DNA from: Brevinematales bacterium
GTDB lineage: Bacteria > Spirochaetota > Brevinematia > Brevinematales > Thermospiraceae
DNA length: 59,937 bases
Direction: 5' to 3'
Assembly: GCA_013177995.1 (NCBI GenBank)
Contig: JABLXN010000029.1
Location: forward strand, 1 to 59,937
Shown here: positions 7,045 through 15,916 of the stretch, in pieces
Numbering within the stretch: position 1 is the first letter of the stretch
Layout: the number at the start of each line of letters is the position of its first letter
Notes under the pieces: generated by a model
Databases searched by the model: none
Told to the model about the DNA's origin: nothing
What the model saw: the letters and a program-made list of their open reading frames with translations, nothing else
Program-made: the position numbers and the translations under genes

Positions 7045-9737
7045 GACTTCGCCTCACTCCAGTTTTTTCCGATGCCTATATCCACCTTCAGAGGCACACG
7101 AAGAGAAAGGGCATTCTCCATCTCGTTTTTCACAAGGGATACAAGTGTCTCCTTTTCCTCCTGAGGGAACTCAAACACCAGTTCATCATGAATCTGGAGA
7201 AGAAGCCTTGCCTGAAGTCTGTCTCTCACAAGGGCATTATCCACCCGAATCATGGCAATCTTGATGAGGTCGGCAGCACTCCCCTGGATTTTGCTATTGA
7301 TGGCCATACGCTCAGAAGCGTCCAGCCCCCCTTTGGGGTTTCGCCTTCTCCCCTTGAGTTCAGGGAACCTTCGAAAACGTCCAGAAATGGTTCTCACCAT
7401 ACCCGTCTGATAGGCTTCCTCAAGCGTGGCCTCAATGAAATCCTTCACCCTCGGAAAAGAAGCAAAATACGACTCAATAAACTGCCTTGCCTCACTTACC
7501 GGGATACCAAGTTGCTGAGAAAGCCCGTACGCCTGAAGCCCGTAGATAATCCCAAAGTTCACCGACTTTGCCTTGCGTCTCATCTCTTCTGTCACCGAGG
7601 CTTCATCACACCCAAAAAGCAGGGCCGCCGTATGGGTATGCACATCCTGCTCCCGGTGGAAAGCTTCCATCATCGCCTCATCCCCGGAGAAATGAGCCAA
7701 GATCCGCAGTTCCACCTGGGAATAGTCCGCACTGAGAAGAAGCCAGTCCTTTTGGGGGACAAAAGCCTGCCTGATAGCCTTGCCCCACTCATCCCTCACG
7801 GGAATATTCTGCAGATTGGGATCGCTTGAGGATAGCCTCCCTGTGGCTGTAATGGTCTGATTGAAATGGGTATGTACCCGACCCGTTACCGGATTCACCA
7901 GTTCAGGCAGAGCTTCAACATAGGTAGAAAGCAACTTGGCAAAGGTACGATACTCCACAATGGCCGCTGGCAGAGGATGAACTTGAGATAGGGCCGTCAA
8001 CACCTCTTCATCGGTAGAGAGTTTTCCCTTTTCGGTTTTTTTGACAGGGGGAAGCCCGAGTTCCTCAAAAAGCACCTTTGAGAGTTGCTGGGAGGATTGA
8101 ATATTAAAGGAATGCCCGGCTAAGTGATAGATGGTCTTTTCAAGTTCACTCATCTTCTCACGAAAGAGCTTAGAGAGAGCTTCAAAGTGTTCTCTATCCA
8201 CCCGTATCCCCTGATACTCCATTTTGGCCAGAACAGGAATAAGAGGAATCTCGATATCATACAACACATGAGAAAGGCCATTTTTCTCTATCTCTGGTTT
8301 CAAAATCCGGTAGAGTCTCAGAGCCGCATCCACATCACTTCCCGCATAAAAAACAAGCCTCTCCGGGGTAACCTGAAGAATATCCTCTCCCTTCGTTTCA
8401 AAAAGATCAGCATACTCCATCTTCTCCATCCCGAGATACTCCCGAGAGAGGCTTTCAAGGTTGAAGTGGGTTCGAGTAGAAGAGAGAAGATAGGCGGCCA
8501 TCATGGTATCAAAGGCTATACCCCGTAGTTCTATCCCCTTGTGCCAGAACATCTCATACTCAAACTTGAGATTCTGCCCGATCTTGGCAAGAGAAGCATC
8601 CTCAAGAAGAGGCTTCAAAAAGGCGAGTATCTCCGTCTCGTCCCACGGTTGACCCATGGCATAAGCCCCAGGCACCACAAAAGCCTCTCCCTCCTCAAGA
8701 CAAAAGGCGATGGTGGCAATTTTTGCTGTGTAGGGATCAAGGGAGGTGGTTTCTATATCGAGAGACACCTCTTTTTTGCTCTTGATTTTCTGAACCAGTG
8801 TATCCAGTCCCTCTCGAGTGGTTATCGCTGTATAGGTGCCTGTCAACCGGGAAGAAACAAAGAGAGAGGAAGCGTCCTCCCCCTTGAGTTCTGTGAGAAG
8901 AGAAGGAAGTTGATATTCCACAAGGAGCCTTTCAGCCTCCTGGGTCAAACGAAGAGAAGAAAGGGCGAGAAAATCCTCCTTCAAAGGAACGTCTCTCTTT
9001 ACCGTGGCTAATGTCTTGGAGAGAAAAGCCTCCTTTCGACTGGCTTCAAGTTTGGTTCGCATAGCCGGGGTCAGCTGATCTAAATTCTCATAGATCGCCT
9101 CCAGCGTCCCAAAGCGTCTGAGAAGCTCCACAGCCCCCTTCTCTCCTATGCCCTTGACCCCAGGGATGTTATCCGAGGTATCTCCCACAATGGCCAAATA
9201 ATCCGGTATCTGTTCTGGATATACCCCCACCTCTTCAAGAACCTTCACCCTATCCACAAGGTGTATCCCCTCTATCCCCTTTTGAGGACGAAGGGCATAG
9301 ATCCTATCCCCCACTAACTGGAGAAGATCCTTATCAGAGGAAACAAGATATACCTGGTGGGTTTGGCGGTATTTTTCTGCCAGCGTGGCGAGAATATCAT
9401 CCGCCTCATAGTTTTCCTCTTCAATGACCCTTATCCCTAAGGCTTCCAGAACCTCAATCACCCAGGGAATCTGGGCTTTGAGATCAGGAGGGGTCTGCTG
9501 ACGCTGGGCTTTGTATTCAGGATAGAGTTCAGAACGAAAGGTCTTTCTGGAGACATCAAAGGCCACAATCATCCCCTCAGGCTGATGAAGTTTCCACGCC
9601 TGCAAAAGCATCCTGAGAGTCCCATATAACGCCGAAACGTTCTGGTTTTTTTTGTTGATCAGAGGATTACGAATAAAGGCAAAAAAAGAACGATAGACCA
9701 GCCCACTTCCATCCACGAGAAGAATAGGTTTTGCCAT
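7041..9737 (-). CDS. polA: DNA polymerase I
   Basis: The start at 9737 is chosen over an upstream ATG because it has a GGAGAG ribosome site and the product begins in the conserved PILLVDGSGLVYRSF. The 898-residue protein has the 5'-3' nuclease domain (about 1-290, with EADDILATLAEK and the helix-hairpin GDTSDNIPGVKGIGEKGA). A proofreading domain follows (about 305-490) with intact acidic residues (SLDIETTSLDP, YAGSDVDAA). The polymerase domain carries motif A DYSQVELRILAHFSG, motif B RRKAKSVNFGIIYG and motif C QIHDELVFEFP. It fills gaps in repair and Okazaki-fragment maturation. It is full length and looks active in all three functions. Confidence 0.97.
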   Translation of the reverse strand: MAKPILLVDGSGLVYRSFFAFIRNPLINKKNQNVSALYGTLRMLLQAWKLHQPEGMIVAFDVSRKTFRSELYPEYKAQRQQTPPDLKAQIPWVIEVLEALGIRVIEEENYEADDILATLAEKYRQTHQVYLVSSDKDLLQLVGDRIYALRPQKGIEGIHLVDRVKVLEEVGVYPEQIPDYLAIVGDTSDNIPGVKGIGEKGAVELLRRFGTLEAIYENLDQLTPAMRTKLEASRKEAFLSKTLATVKRDVPLKEDFLALSSLRLTQEAERLLVEYQLPSLLTELKGEDASSLFVSSRLTGTYTAITTREGLDTLVQKIKSKKEVSLDIETTSLDPYTAKIATIAFCLEEGEAFVVPGAYAMGQPWDETEILAFLKPLLEDASLAKIGQNLKFEYEMFWHKGIELRGIAFDTMMAAYLLSSTRTHFNLESLSREYLGMEKMEYADLFETKGEDILQVTPERLVFYAGSDVDAALRLYRILKPEIEKNGLSHVLYDIEIPLIPVLAKMEYQGIRVDREHFEALSKLFREKMSELEKTIYHLAGHSFNIQSSQQLSKVLFEELGLPPVKKTEKGKLSTDEEVLTALSQVHPLPAAIVEYRTFAKLLSTYVEALPELVNPVTGRVHTHFNQTITATGRLSSSDPNLQNIPVRDEWGKAIRQAFVPQKDWLLLSADYSQVELRILAHFSGDEAMMEAFHREQDVHTHTAALLFGCDEASVTEEMRRKAKSVNFGIIYGLQAYGLSQQLGIPVSEARQFIESYFASFPRVKDFIEATLEEAYQTGMVRTISGRFRRFPELKGRRRNPKGGLDASERMAINSKIQGSAADLIKIAMIRVDNALVRDRLQARLLLQIHDELVFEFPQEEKETLVSLVKNEMENALSLRVPLKVDIGIGKNWSEAKS

Positions 9738-9756
9738 AGACTCTCCTTCATCGTTT

Positions 9757-9785
9757 ATTATAACCAGAAGAAGCTTCACTTGCAA
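9757..9785 (-). promoter_or_regulatory. sigma-70 promoter of polA-mtgA
   Basis: On the minus strand: TTGCAA, 17 bases, TATAAT, 19 bp before the ATG at 9737, giving a very short leader. Confidence 0.75.
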
Positions 9786-9803
9786 GTTTTCTCCCCAAAA
9801 AAT

Positions 9804-9832
9804 TTGACAAACCCTTCAAAATAAGGTATAAT
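9804..9832 (+). promoter_or_regulatory. consensus sigma-70 promoter of rpoZ-miaA
   Basis: TTGACA, exactly 17 bases, TATAAT, about 32 bp before the ATG at 9865. It is one of the best promoters in the window, as expected for a core transcription gene. Confidence 0.9.
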
Positions 9833-9864
9833 AGTATCCCTTATCCTGGCGCCAAGGAGGAGAT

Positions 9865-10092
9865 ATGGGTATTGATATAAAGAAGCTTTTAGCCTTTGAT
9901 GGCAACAAATACGAGGCCTGTGTGGCCATGATGAAGTACGCCAAGTATCTTGCTCAGAAAAACGAAAACTCCCTTGAGATCCCCGTTTCCAAGCACAGAA
10001 AAGAAAAGGTGACCGTGGTGGCCATCAATGACTTCTTGAACGGTGCCTTCACCTACGAGTTTGATCCAAACGCTTCCAAAGACGAGAAATAG
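9865..10092 (+). CDS. rpoZ: RNA polymerase omega subunit-like protein
   Basis: This 75-residue protein starts after GGAGG. The helical segment GNKYEACVAMMKYAKYLAQ corresponds to the N(R/K)YE...A.RA.(Q/K)LA core of omega. The following KVTVVAINDFLNGAFTYEF resembles the V..Al.Ei..g...Y end. Omega helps assemble RNA polymerase. The strong promoter and coupling to miaA (overlapping stop and start) fit. Sequence identity to well-known omegas looks low, so the call rests on pattern and context; a small unrelated spirochaete protein is the alternative. Confidence 0.65.
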   Translation: MGIDIKKLLAFDGNKYEACVAMMKYAKYLAQKNENSLEIPVSKHRKEKVTVVAINDFLNGAFTYEFDPNASKDEK

Positions 10093-11039
10093 TGTCAAAA
10101 CCATTTGTCCTTGCTATTGTCGGTCCCACAGCTTCAGGCAAAAGTGAGATAGCCTTTGAACTTGCCCGTCAGATAGACGGGGAGATTATTTCGTGTGATT
10201 CTGTTCAGGTGTATCGGGGACTTGACATAGGTTCAGCCAAACCCCCGCAAACCTGGCGAAGTCAGATTCCTCATCACTGTATTGACCTCTATGACCCTGT
10301 TATCCGTGTGAGTGCTGGCCTTTACAAACAGGTGGCCGAAATCGCTATACAGGACATCTGGAAACGAGGCAAAATCCCCATTGTGGTAGGAGGAACAGGG
10401 CTTTATTTCAATGCCCTCTTTTATGGTCTCTTTGAAGGTCCCCCTGCCAACCAGGAAAAACGACTTTTTTACCAGAGCCTTTCCCTTGAAGAACTGCGTC
10501 AGAGAGTAGAGAATACTGATCCAGAATGGTTCAGCCAGAACGAGACCAAGGATCGACGAAGGCTTGTCCGTGTCCTTGAGGTATTCGACCTCACGGGAGA
10601 AAAACTCTCCTCTCTCCAGAAAAGAAACAAACGCCTTGATGTCACCTGGCACATCCTTGCCCCGGACTGGCCAAGAGAAACGCTTTATAACCGTATCAAC
10701 GAAAGGGTTCTGCATATGATAGCCATGGGACTCATTGATGAGACCATCCACCTCCGCCGCCAGTGGGGAAAAGATGCCTATGGACTTCAGTCCCTTGGTT
10801 ACAAGCAGGTGGGAGAATATCTCGATGGTCTCTATGACAGGGATACCATGATCGCTACCATCCAGCAGGAAACCCGCCGCTATGCCAAGCGCCAGCTCAC
10901 CTGGTTTCGAAAAAACCGCGCCATACACTGGTTTTCCCCTGAGTCCTTTTCTTCTCTTCTCAGGGAGACCATCGCCTGGATAGAGGCTCAGCCACGAGAA
11001 GGGACGATAACCTACACCGAAGGTTCTCTCTGGCCCTGA
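10092..11039 (+). CDS. miaA: tRNA dimethylallyltransferase
   Basis: A GTG start overlaps the rpoZ stop by one base. The 315-residue protein carries the P-loop VGPTASGKSEIA, the tRNA-recognition segment CDSVQVYRGLDIGSAKP, VVGGTGLYFNAL, the DRRRLVRVLEVFDLTG helix and the C-terminal RYAKRQLTWFRK. It adds a dimethylallyl group to A37 of tRNAs that read codons starting with U. Length and motif order are normal. The last 28 nt overlap the convergent aminotransferase-like gene on the other strand. Confidence 0.96.
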   Translation: MSKPFVLAIVGPTASGKSEIAFELARQIDGEIISCDSVQVYRGLDIGSAKPPQTWRSQIPHHCIDLYDPVIRVSAGLYKQVAEIAIQDIWKRGKIPIVVGGTGLYFNALFYGLFEGPPANQEKRLFYQSLSLEELRQRVENTDPEWFSQNETKDRRRLVRVLEVFDLTGEKLSSLQKRNKRLDVTWHILAPDWPRETLYNRINERVLHMIAMGLIDETIHLRRQWGKDAYGLQSLGYKQVGEYLDGLYDRDTMIATIQQETRRYAKRQLTWFRKNRAIHWFSPESFSSLLRETIAWIEAQPREGTITYTEGSLWP

Positions 11040-11929
11040 ATAGCCCGCACAAGTCGTCTCACCTCGGCCTCCCCATGGGCAAAGGAGAAAAATCCCACCC
11101 GCCGACTGACCACTCCCGAGGCAAGAAGAGCCTCAGGCTTCATATACGAGGGAAGAAGAAACATCCCTCCCTTCTGAGAAATCCACGAAGGCAAAGAAGG
11201 CCACGAGATCCCCTCTCTCTCAAGAAGGGTTTCAAACGTTCTCTGGATGGTCACAGCCGTCACCACCCGTATGGGAGAAAGAAGGGGCATCTCCCGTGTA
11301 CGAGAAATCACCATCGCTCCCCCTGCTCCATTCCCCACCACACCACCCAAAAGGACAATCTCCCAACCCTCAGAAAGCGAAAGCCCCTCAGACAAACGAC
11401 AAAAACACCCATTCTCCACCAAGATGGGCATACCCGACAAAGAAGAAAAGCCCGACTCAAGGTTCGCGTCAAGGGCTTCAAAAAAAACCACTTCCCCCCT
11501 TTGTTGCCCTGAAGGAAGCCTGACACTCCAGGTGCGATTCTCCCAGGTAGTAAACCCCACCCACTCCTGAAGAAACAAAAACGCCTCTCCAACACTATCA
11601 AAAAAACGAAAAGCCTTCACCCTCACGCCAGTTTTTTCCAGCCATTCCCACACCCGTTTCTCAAGACGATAATGAGCTAAAGAAAGGTCTTTCCCATAAA
11701 ACACCCGGTTAAGATCATTTTTCACCCTCTGAAAGGCCTCTGGTTTATACCCCAGCAGTACCTCTCCCCCCTGAAGAAAAAAATCCACATACTTATAGTT
11801 ATCGATATCATAGAGAAAAGGCCCCCTTGCCCTTCTCACCACAAAAAAAGCCCTCTCATACGCCGAAAGCCTTGAGAGAAGAGATTGAGACTGTCGAGGA
11901 GACCACCCCTCCCGAGGATAATCAGACAT
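11012..11929 (-). CDS. degenerate class-III aminotransferase (GSAM)-like protein
   Basis: The 305-residue product begins like glutamate-1-semialdehyde aminotransferase: RARGPFLYDIDNYKYVDFF and GGEVLLGYKPEAFQRVKND. It is about 120 residues shorter than that family. The PLP-lysine region, where the active enzyme has a lysine followed by a glycine-rich turn, reads LLGGVVGNGAGGAMVISR with no lysine. It is therefore unlikely to catalyse transamination. It might be a repurposed fold or a paralogue in decay, but the frame is intact and free of stops. It is followed closely by nothing on its strand and preceded by a barrel protein gene. Confidence 0.6.
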   Translation of the reverse strand: MSDYPREGWSPRQSQSLLSRLSAYERAFFVVRRARGPFLYDIDNYKYVDFFLQGGEVLLGYKPEAFQRVKNDLNRVFYGKDLSLAHYRLEKRVWEWLEKTGVRVKAFRFFDSVGEAFLFLQEWVGFTTWENRTWSVRLPSGQQRGEVVFFEALDANLESGFSSLSGMPILVENGCFCRLSEGLSLSEGWEIVLLGGVVGNGAGGAMVISRTREMPLLSPIRVVTAVTIQRTFETLLEREGISWPSLPSWISQKGGMFLLPSYMKPEALLASGVVSRRVGFFSFAHGEAEVRRLVRAIQGQREPSV

Positions 11930-11938
11930 ACCTCACCC

Positions 11939-12523
11939 CTAAAACGAAACCCCACAGGAAAAGGCCGGATTCAGATAAAACGGGGGAAGTGATGGATCAA
12001 ACTGCGCGAATCGAACAACCGACACTTCCGGAACAAACACCACACTTCTCCACCTGATCCAGAGTCCAGTACTCACTCTCCACCGAAGATACTCCTCAGA
12101 GGAAAACTTTCGCCATCCAGTGGAGAGATACACCCTCACCGGCTTGGCAAGAGAAACATCAAACACTAAAGCCGGTTCATAGGTGGATACCCAGTTCTTC
12201 TTCTCTGGATGGTAGCCATATCCCCCTTCCACAAAGCCCCCCAGTCGAAACCAGTTATTTCTATCCCCTATGAAACAGTAGGAAATCCCTCCCAAAAGCC
12301 CAAGCCTCCAGGAACGAACCCCTACGGCCAGACGTTCCGTCACCCCATACCGAAATCCCACTTCTTCAACATCCCAGGCCGAAAATTGATCCACATACAA
12401 AAACTCATTCACTCCCACTAAGATCTGTTTCTCCCCGGGAGCAATATCCCCTACCGGTGGAATCCCCACAATAGCCCACAGTGGCCATGAAAAAAGCATC
12501 AGCCCTACAAACCACTTTCTCAT
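11939..12523 (-). CDS. outer-membrane beta-barrel-like protein
   Basis: The start at 12523 gives a signal peptide (MRKWFVGLMLFSWPLWA) and follows a GAGGGA ribosome site. The remaining 175 residues are alternating aromatic beta strands, such as RLAVGVRSWRLGLLGGISY and NWFRLGGFVEGGYGYH, ending in phenylalanine (AFSCGVSF). This fits a small outer-membrane barrel. It starts 8 bp after the murE stop and is probably in the same operon. Function is unknown. Confidence 0.65.
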   Translation of the reverse strand: MRKWFVGLMLFSWPLWAIVGIPPVGDIAPGEKQILVGVNEFLYVDQFSAWDVEEVGFRYGVTERLAVGVRSWRLGLLGGISYCFIGDRNNWFRLGGFVEGGYGYHPEKKNWVSTYEPALVFDVSLAKPVRVYLSTGWRKFSSEEYLRWRVSTGLWIRWRSVVFVPEVSVVRFAQFDPSLPPFYLNPAFSCGVSF

Positions 12524-12530
12524 CTTTCCC

Positions 12531-14045
12531 TCACACCCATGATATCCCGTGAGTAGAAAACCACGATTCCACCACCTCTCTATCACTGAAGTGATGCTTT
12601 TCCTTGCCAATGATTTGATAATCCTCATGCCCCTTTCCCGCAATGAGTACAATATCTCCCGGTCTGGCTAAATCAAGCGCCCGAAAGATGGCCTTCTTTC
12701 TATCCGGTTCCACCTCATAGTGTTTCGTCACCCCCCTGATGCCCCTTTCAATATCCGAAAGGATCGCAAGGGGATCCTCCGTCCTGGGATTATCCGACGT
12801 GAGTACCGTATAATCAGCAAGCCTGCCCGAGATTTCTCCCATAAGGGGCCTTTTTGTCCTGTCCCTGTCTCCCCCAGCCCCAAACACACTGATCAGCCTT
12901 CCGCCTTCAGGGAGAGTTTCCCGAAGTGTGGTCAAAACCTTCTCAAGGGCATCAGGCTTGTGAGCGTAATCTATCACCGCCGTGATCCCTCCACCAGAAA
13001 CAGGCTCTACCCTCCCCCTCACCGTAATATCAGAAAACGACTGAGCAATTACCCGAAGGTGAAGTCGCCACTGGGCCAAAATAGCAAAAGCCATGGTGAA
13101 GTTGTACACATTGGTCATTCCCATCATCCGTATCTCCACAGGAATCTCCTTCACCACGAAACGACTCCCCGATGGAGCAAGTTCAATCTGATGGGCAAAG
13201 AAATCCGCCTGTTCATCCTTGGTAGAAATCGAGTACAGTTGCATCTCCGGAAAATTTAACGCATACTTCAGCACATCAAGAGCCCTTTCCATATCCTGAT
13301 TGTAGATAAAAATCTTCTTTGGCTTGATAGAACGATTGAGCATATCAATCGAAGAAAGCTTTGCTCGAAAATACTCATCCATGTTTCCATGAAAATCCAG
13401 ATGATCCTGTGAAAAATTGGTGAAGCACATCACATCAAAATCAATCCCCTCAAGCCTTCCTAAAGCCAAAGCATGAGAAGACACCTCCATTACCACATAT
13501 TCCACCCGTTTCTCTACCATCTGAGCAAAAAAACGCTGAAGCATAAGCGCATCCGGCGTGGTATTGGGAGCAGGGTAAACCTCATCATTGATCCGATACT
13601 CAATAGTTCCAATAAGCCCAGCCGACAATCCCATCTTTCGAAGAGCCATATACGTCACAAAGGCCGTGGTACTCTTTCCCGATGTCCCGGTAATCCCACA
13701 CACCACCATCTTGCGAGAAGGATAATCATAAAAACGAGCCGCAATTCGTCCCAAGTTTCGTCTGATATCAGGAATACCGATAAAAAGCGCCTCAGGATAA
13801 CACTTGCTCCACTCCTCACGGCGGCTCTCTTCTACCAGAAACAACCGACATCCCCTCTCATACGCATCGGGAATATAGGGATGAGCATCCTCAATATACC
13901 CAGAAGCCGCCACAAAAAGCGTTTCAGGGGTAACCCGCCTGGAATCATTTTCAATAGAAACAACCTCCTTCATGGCACACTCTTTGTAGGTTGTCTCAAA
14001 AGCCTCCCGTCCAAGCACATCACGGAGAAGAAGATTGAGTAGCAT
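12531..14045 (-). CDS. murE: UDP-MurNAc-tripeptide synthetase
   Basis: The 504-residue Mur ligase has the ATP loop CGITGTSGKSTTAF, the NTTPDA segment, VVMEVSSHALALGRLEG, the carbamylated-lysine region (YFRAKLSSID) and the C-terminal domain with VFGAGGDRDRTKRP. The amino-acid specificity loop reads SDNPRTEDP, the pattern of diaminopimelate-adding enzymes rather than lysine-adding ones. It adds the third residue to the peptidoglycan stem peptide in the cytoplasm. Many spirochaetes have ornithine at this position, so the actual substrate is uncertain. The start lies 19 bp after the lipoprotein stop. Confidence 0.95.
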   Translation of the reverse strand: MLLNLLLRDVLGREAFETTYKECAMKEVVSIENDSRRVTPETLFVAASGYIEDAHPYIPDAYERGCRLFLVEESRREEWSKCYPEALFIGIPDIRRNLGRIAARFYDYPSRKMVVCGITGTSGKSTTAFVTYMALRKMGLSAGLIGTIEYRINDEVYPAPNTTPDALMLQRFFAQMVEKRVEYVVMEVSSHALALGRLEGIDFDVMCFTNFSQDHLDFHGNMDEYFRAKLSSIDMLNRSIKPKKIFIYNQDMERALDVLKYALNFPEMQLYSISTKDEQADFFAHQIELAPSGSRFVVKEIPVEIRMMGMTNVYNFTMAFAILAQWRLHLRVIAQSFSDITVRGRVEPVSGGGITAVIDYAHKPDALEKVLTTLRETLPEGGRLISVFGAGGDRDRTKRPLMGEISGRLADYTVLTSDNPRTEDPLAILSDIERGIRGVTKHYEVEPDRKKAIFRALDLARPGDIVLIAGKGHEDYQIIGKEKHHFSDREVVESWFSTHGISWV

Positions 14046-14063
14046 GGTTACCCCCTCTTTTCC

Positions 14064-14471
14064 TTACCGGCCTTCAAAAGTGATCACCGTCTTCTTCGTA
14101 GAACCCTTGAGAGAAAGTTCTAACTTCAACATTTCTGCATTTTCCACCCAGTCAGAATTGGCATTGAATTTGAGAACTCCCTTTCCTGCAGGCAGAACAA
14201 TACGACGTACCATCTTTGTCTGGTCACTCGTCACGGTAAAAAGCATAGCCACACCCTCTGCAGGAGATTCATACTGGAGAGCATAGTCATAGGTCCCACC
14301 TTGGCCAACCAAATAAAGCCCTGAAACCTGCACCTCACCCTTCTGCACCAGTTGATACTCAAGCGCCTGACCATCCACCACAGGTGCCGTCCCTTCACTT
14401 TTTGTCGGGGATGAAGAAAGACACCCGCTCACTAAAACCACACAAGAAAAAAGAAAAGCCTTTCGAAACAT
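14064..14471 (-). CDS. lipoprotein of unknown function
   Basis: The start at 14471 follows GGAGGAAGG and gives a 135-residue protein with a lipoprotein signal (FRKAFLFSCVVLVSGC, lipobox VSGC, lipidated Cys at about residue 17). The mature part is serine- and threonine-rich and probably all-beta, for example GLYLVGQGGTYDYALQYESP. It lies 18 bp upstream of murE on the same strand. I recognise no family. Confidence 0.7.
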   Translation of the reverse strand: MFRKAFLFSCVVLVSGCLSSSPTKSEGTAPVVDGQALEYQLVQKGEVQVSGLYLVGQGGTYDYALQYESPAEGVAMLFTVTSDQTKMVRRIVLPAGKGVLKFNANSDWVENAEMLKLELSLKGSTKKTVITFEGR

Positions 14472-15911
14472 ACCTTCCTCCTTCTCTTTTCCCCCGCCCC
14501 CTTTATTTATTATAGAAGATGAGAGAAAATAATGCAAATAGAAAGGAGGCTCTTAAGCCCCCTTGTGATTGCCCTATTGTCGTTCCACACTCATACAGAA
14601 TGGTTATCTTCACACAAAAACTGAATGCTCGCTTAACCATCTTTTCTCTTTCAGTTTTAGGCTCTTTTTGTTGCCCATTTTTCTTTTTCCACGAAGCGCT
14701 CCCGCGCGGGGCAAAAGGGGCTCCGCCCCTTTTGAAAACCCCATCCCACCCCTGCGGCGGTTACAAAAAAGGCCTTGTCCTCGTCGCATGCTACGCATGC
14801 GCCTCGGACGGAAGACAGGCCGCTTTTGCGAGCAAGTAGAAAGACCTCATCTCTTTCCGGGGAAGTCCTTCCTCCGTGGGCGACCTCAACTCGTCCTCCT
14901 GACTTCGGAAGCATAGCGCCCACCTCGCTCCGCCGATTCCCCGCCAAAGCGGGGGCCCCGCGGCTACGCTTCGGTGGGCTTTTCGGGCAGAGCAACAGAA
15001 GAGGTCGCCCCGGACACCTCCTGTGTCCTCCCGTCGAAAGGACTTTCCCGTCGGAAACCAAAGGGTCCTTTTCATAACCGCAAAAGCGGCCCGGCGGATA
15101 CTGAGCGAAGTCGAAGTGGGGTACAGAAAAAAAAGGGGGTGAAAGAAAGAACGGGTCTTCCTCTCCAGAAGGGGGCATTCTTTTACCAGCCCGCAGGGCA
15201 CGTATCCCCGCCGGGGCTTCTCTGAGGCCACACCGCAGGCAGGGGCGGGGGAGGATGTGGCGACAACTCAGCAAGAAGGGGGCTTTCTGAGACTACAAGG
15301 CCCTGGGCTATAACTTTGTGTCAGCAAAACACCCCATTGGTTAAACGTTTAACCAACCTCCATACAAACCCAAGTAGTGGCTATCACCTTCTTTCAGGGA
15401 AAAAGCCTGCCACCGCTATTACTATGTCTCAGCAAAGCCCCCGCGGCTACGCTTCGGTGGGCTTGCGGGTAAAAGCCACACAAGATGTCGCCTCGGGCAC
15501 CTCCCGTGCCCTCACTTCGGAAGAACTTCCCCCTTACAACAAAGGGCACACGACCGCAAAAGCGGCCCGGTGGATACTGAGCGAAGTCGAAGTGGGGTAC
15601 AGAAAAAAAGGGGTGGTAAAAGAACCGGGCATTCTTTCACCACCCTGCAGGGCTTCTGCTCCCGTTAGGGCTTCTCTCAGGTGGCACCGCGGCAGGGGCG
15701 AAAGCTATGACTTTGTTTCAGCAAAGAACAAGGGTTTAGCTGAAACAGGGTAATAGCTCTCTCTTGTCGTAATGCTTTTAAACTCAACTTTTTTCAATAG
15801 GCATCATAACAGAAAGCTTTTGTGTTGTTTCCCTGTTCATAAGAAATGTGGAAATAGGTATTCAGTTTCATATGTGGAACGACAGCAAGAAAGCACCTGT
15901 GCAAGGGTCTC
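14472..15911 (+). repeat. GC-rich composite non-coding repeat region A
   Basis: No convincing gene lies in this 1.4-kb stretch; the open frames are low-complexity by-products of GC richness. From about 14632 it aligns block by block with 25678-26580. Shared blocks are AAAAGGGGC..GCCCCTTTT with GAAAACCCC; CCGCAAAAGCGGCCCGG with two CTGAGCGAAGTCGAAG boxes; a palindrome TTGGTTAAACGTTTAACCAA at 15337-15356; several GCTAT-N7-(T)TTCAGC arms; and a closing block with TTTCCCTGTTCAT..AAGAAATG. The right end (to 15911) is CACCTGTGCAAGGGTCTC, identical in kind to the right end of the 200-bp elements. A likely hairpin pair is at 15704-15757. Confidence 0.75.
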
Positions 15912-15916
15912 GATTT

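Noticed and set aside
14657-15274. 205-codon frame and others in region A
   Set aside because: Arg/Pro/Gly-rich translations of GC-rich repeats; not preserved in the homologous region B.
14472-15911. CRISPR array in the repeat-rich region
   Set aside because: Repeats are not evenly spaced, no 30-40-bp unit alternates with unique spacers, and no cas gene is near.
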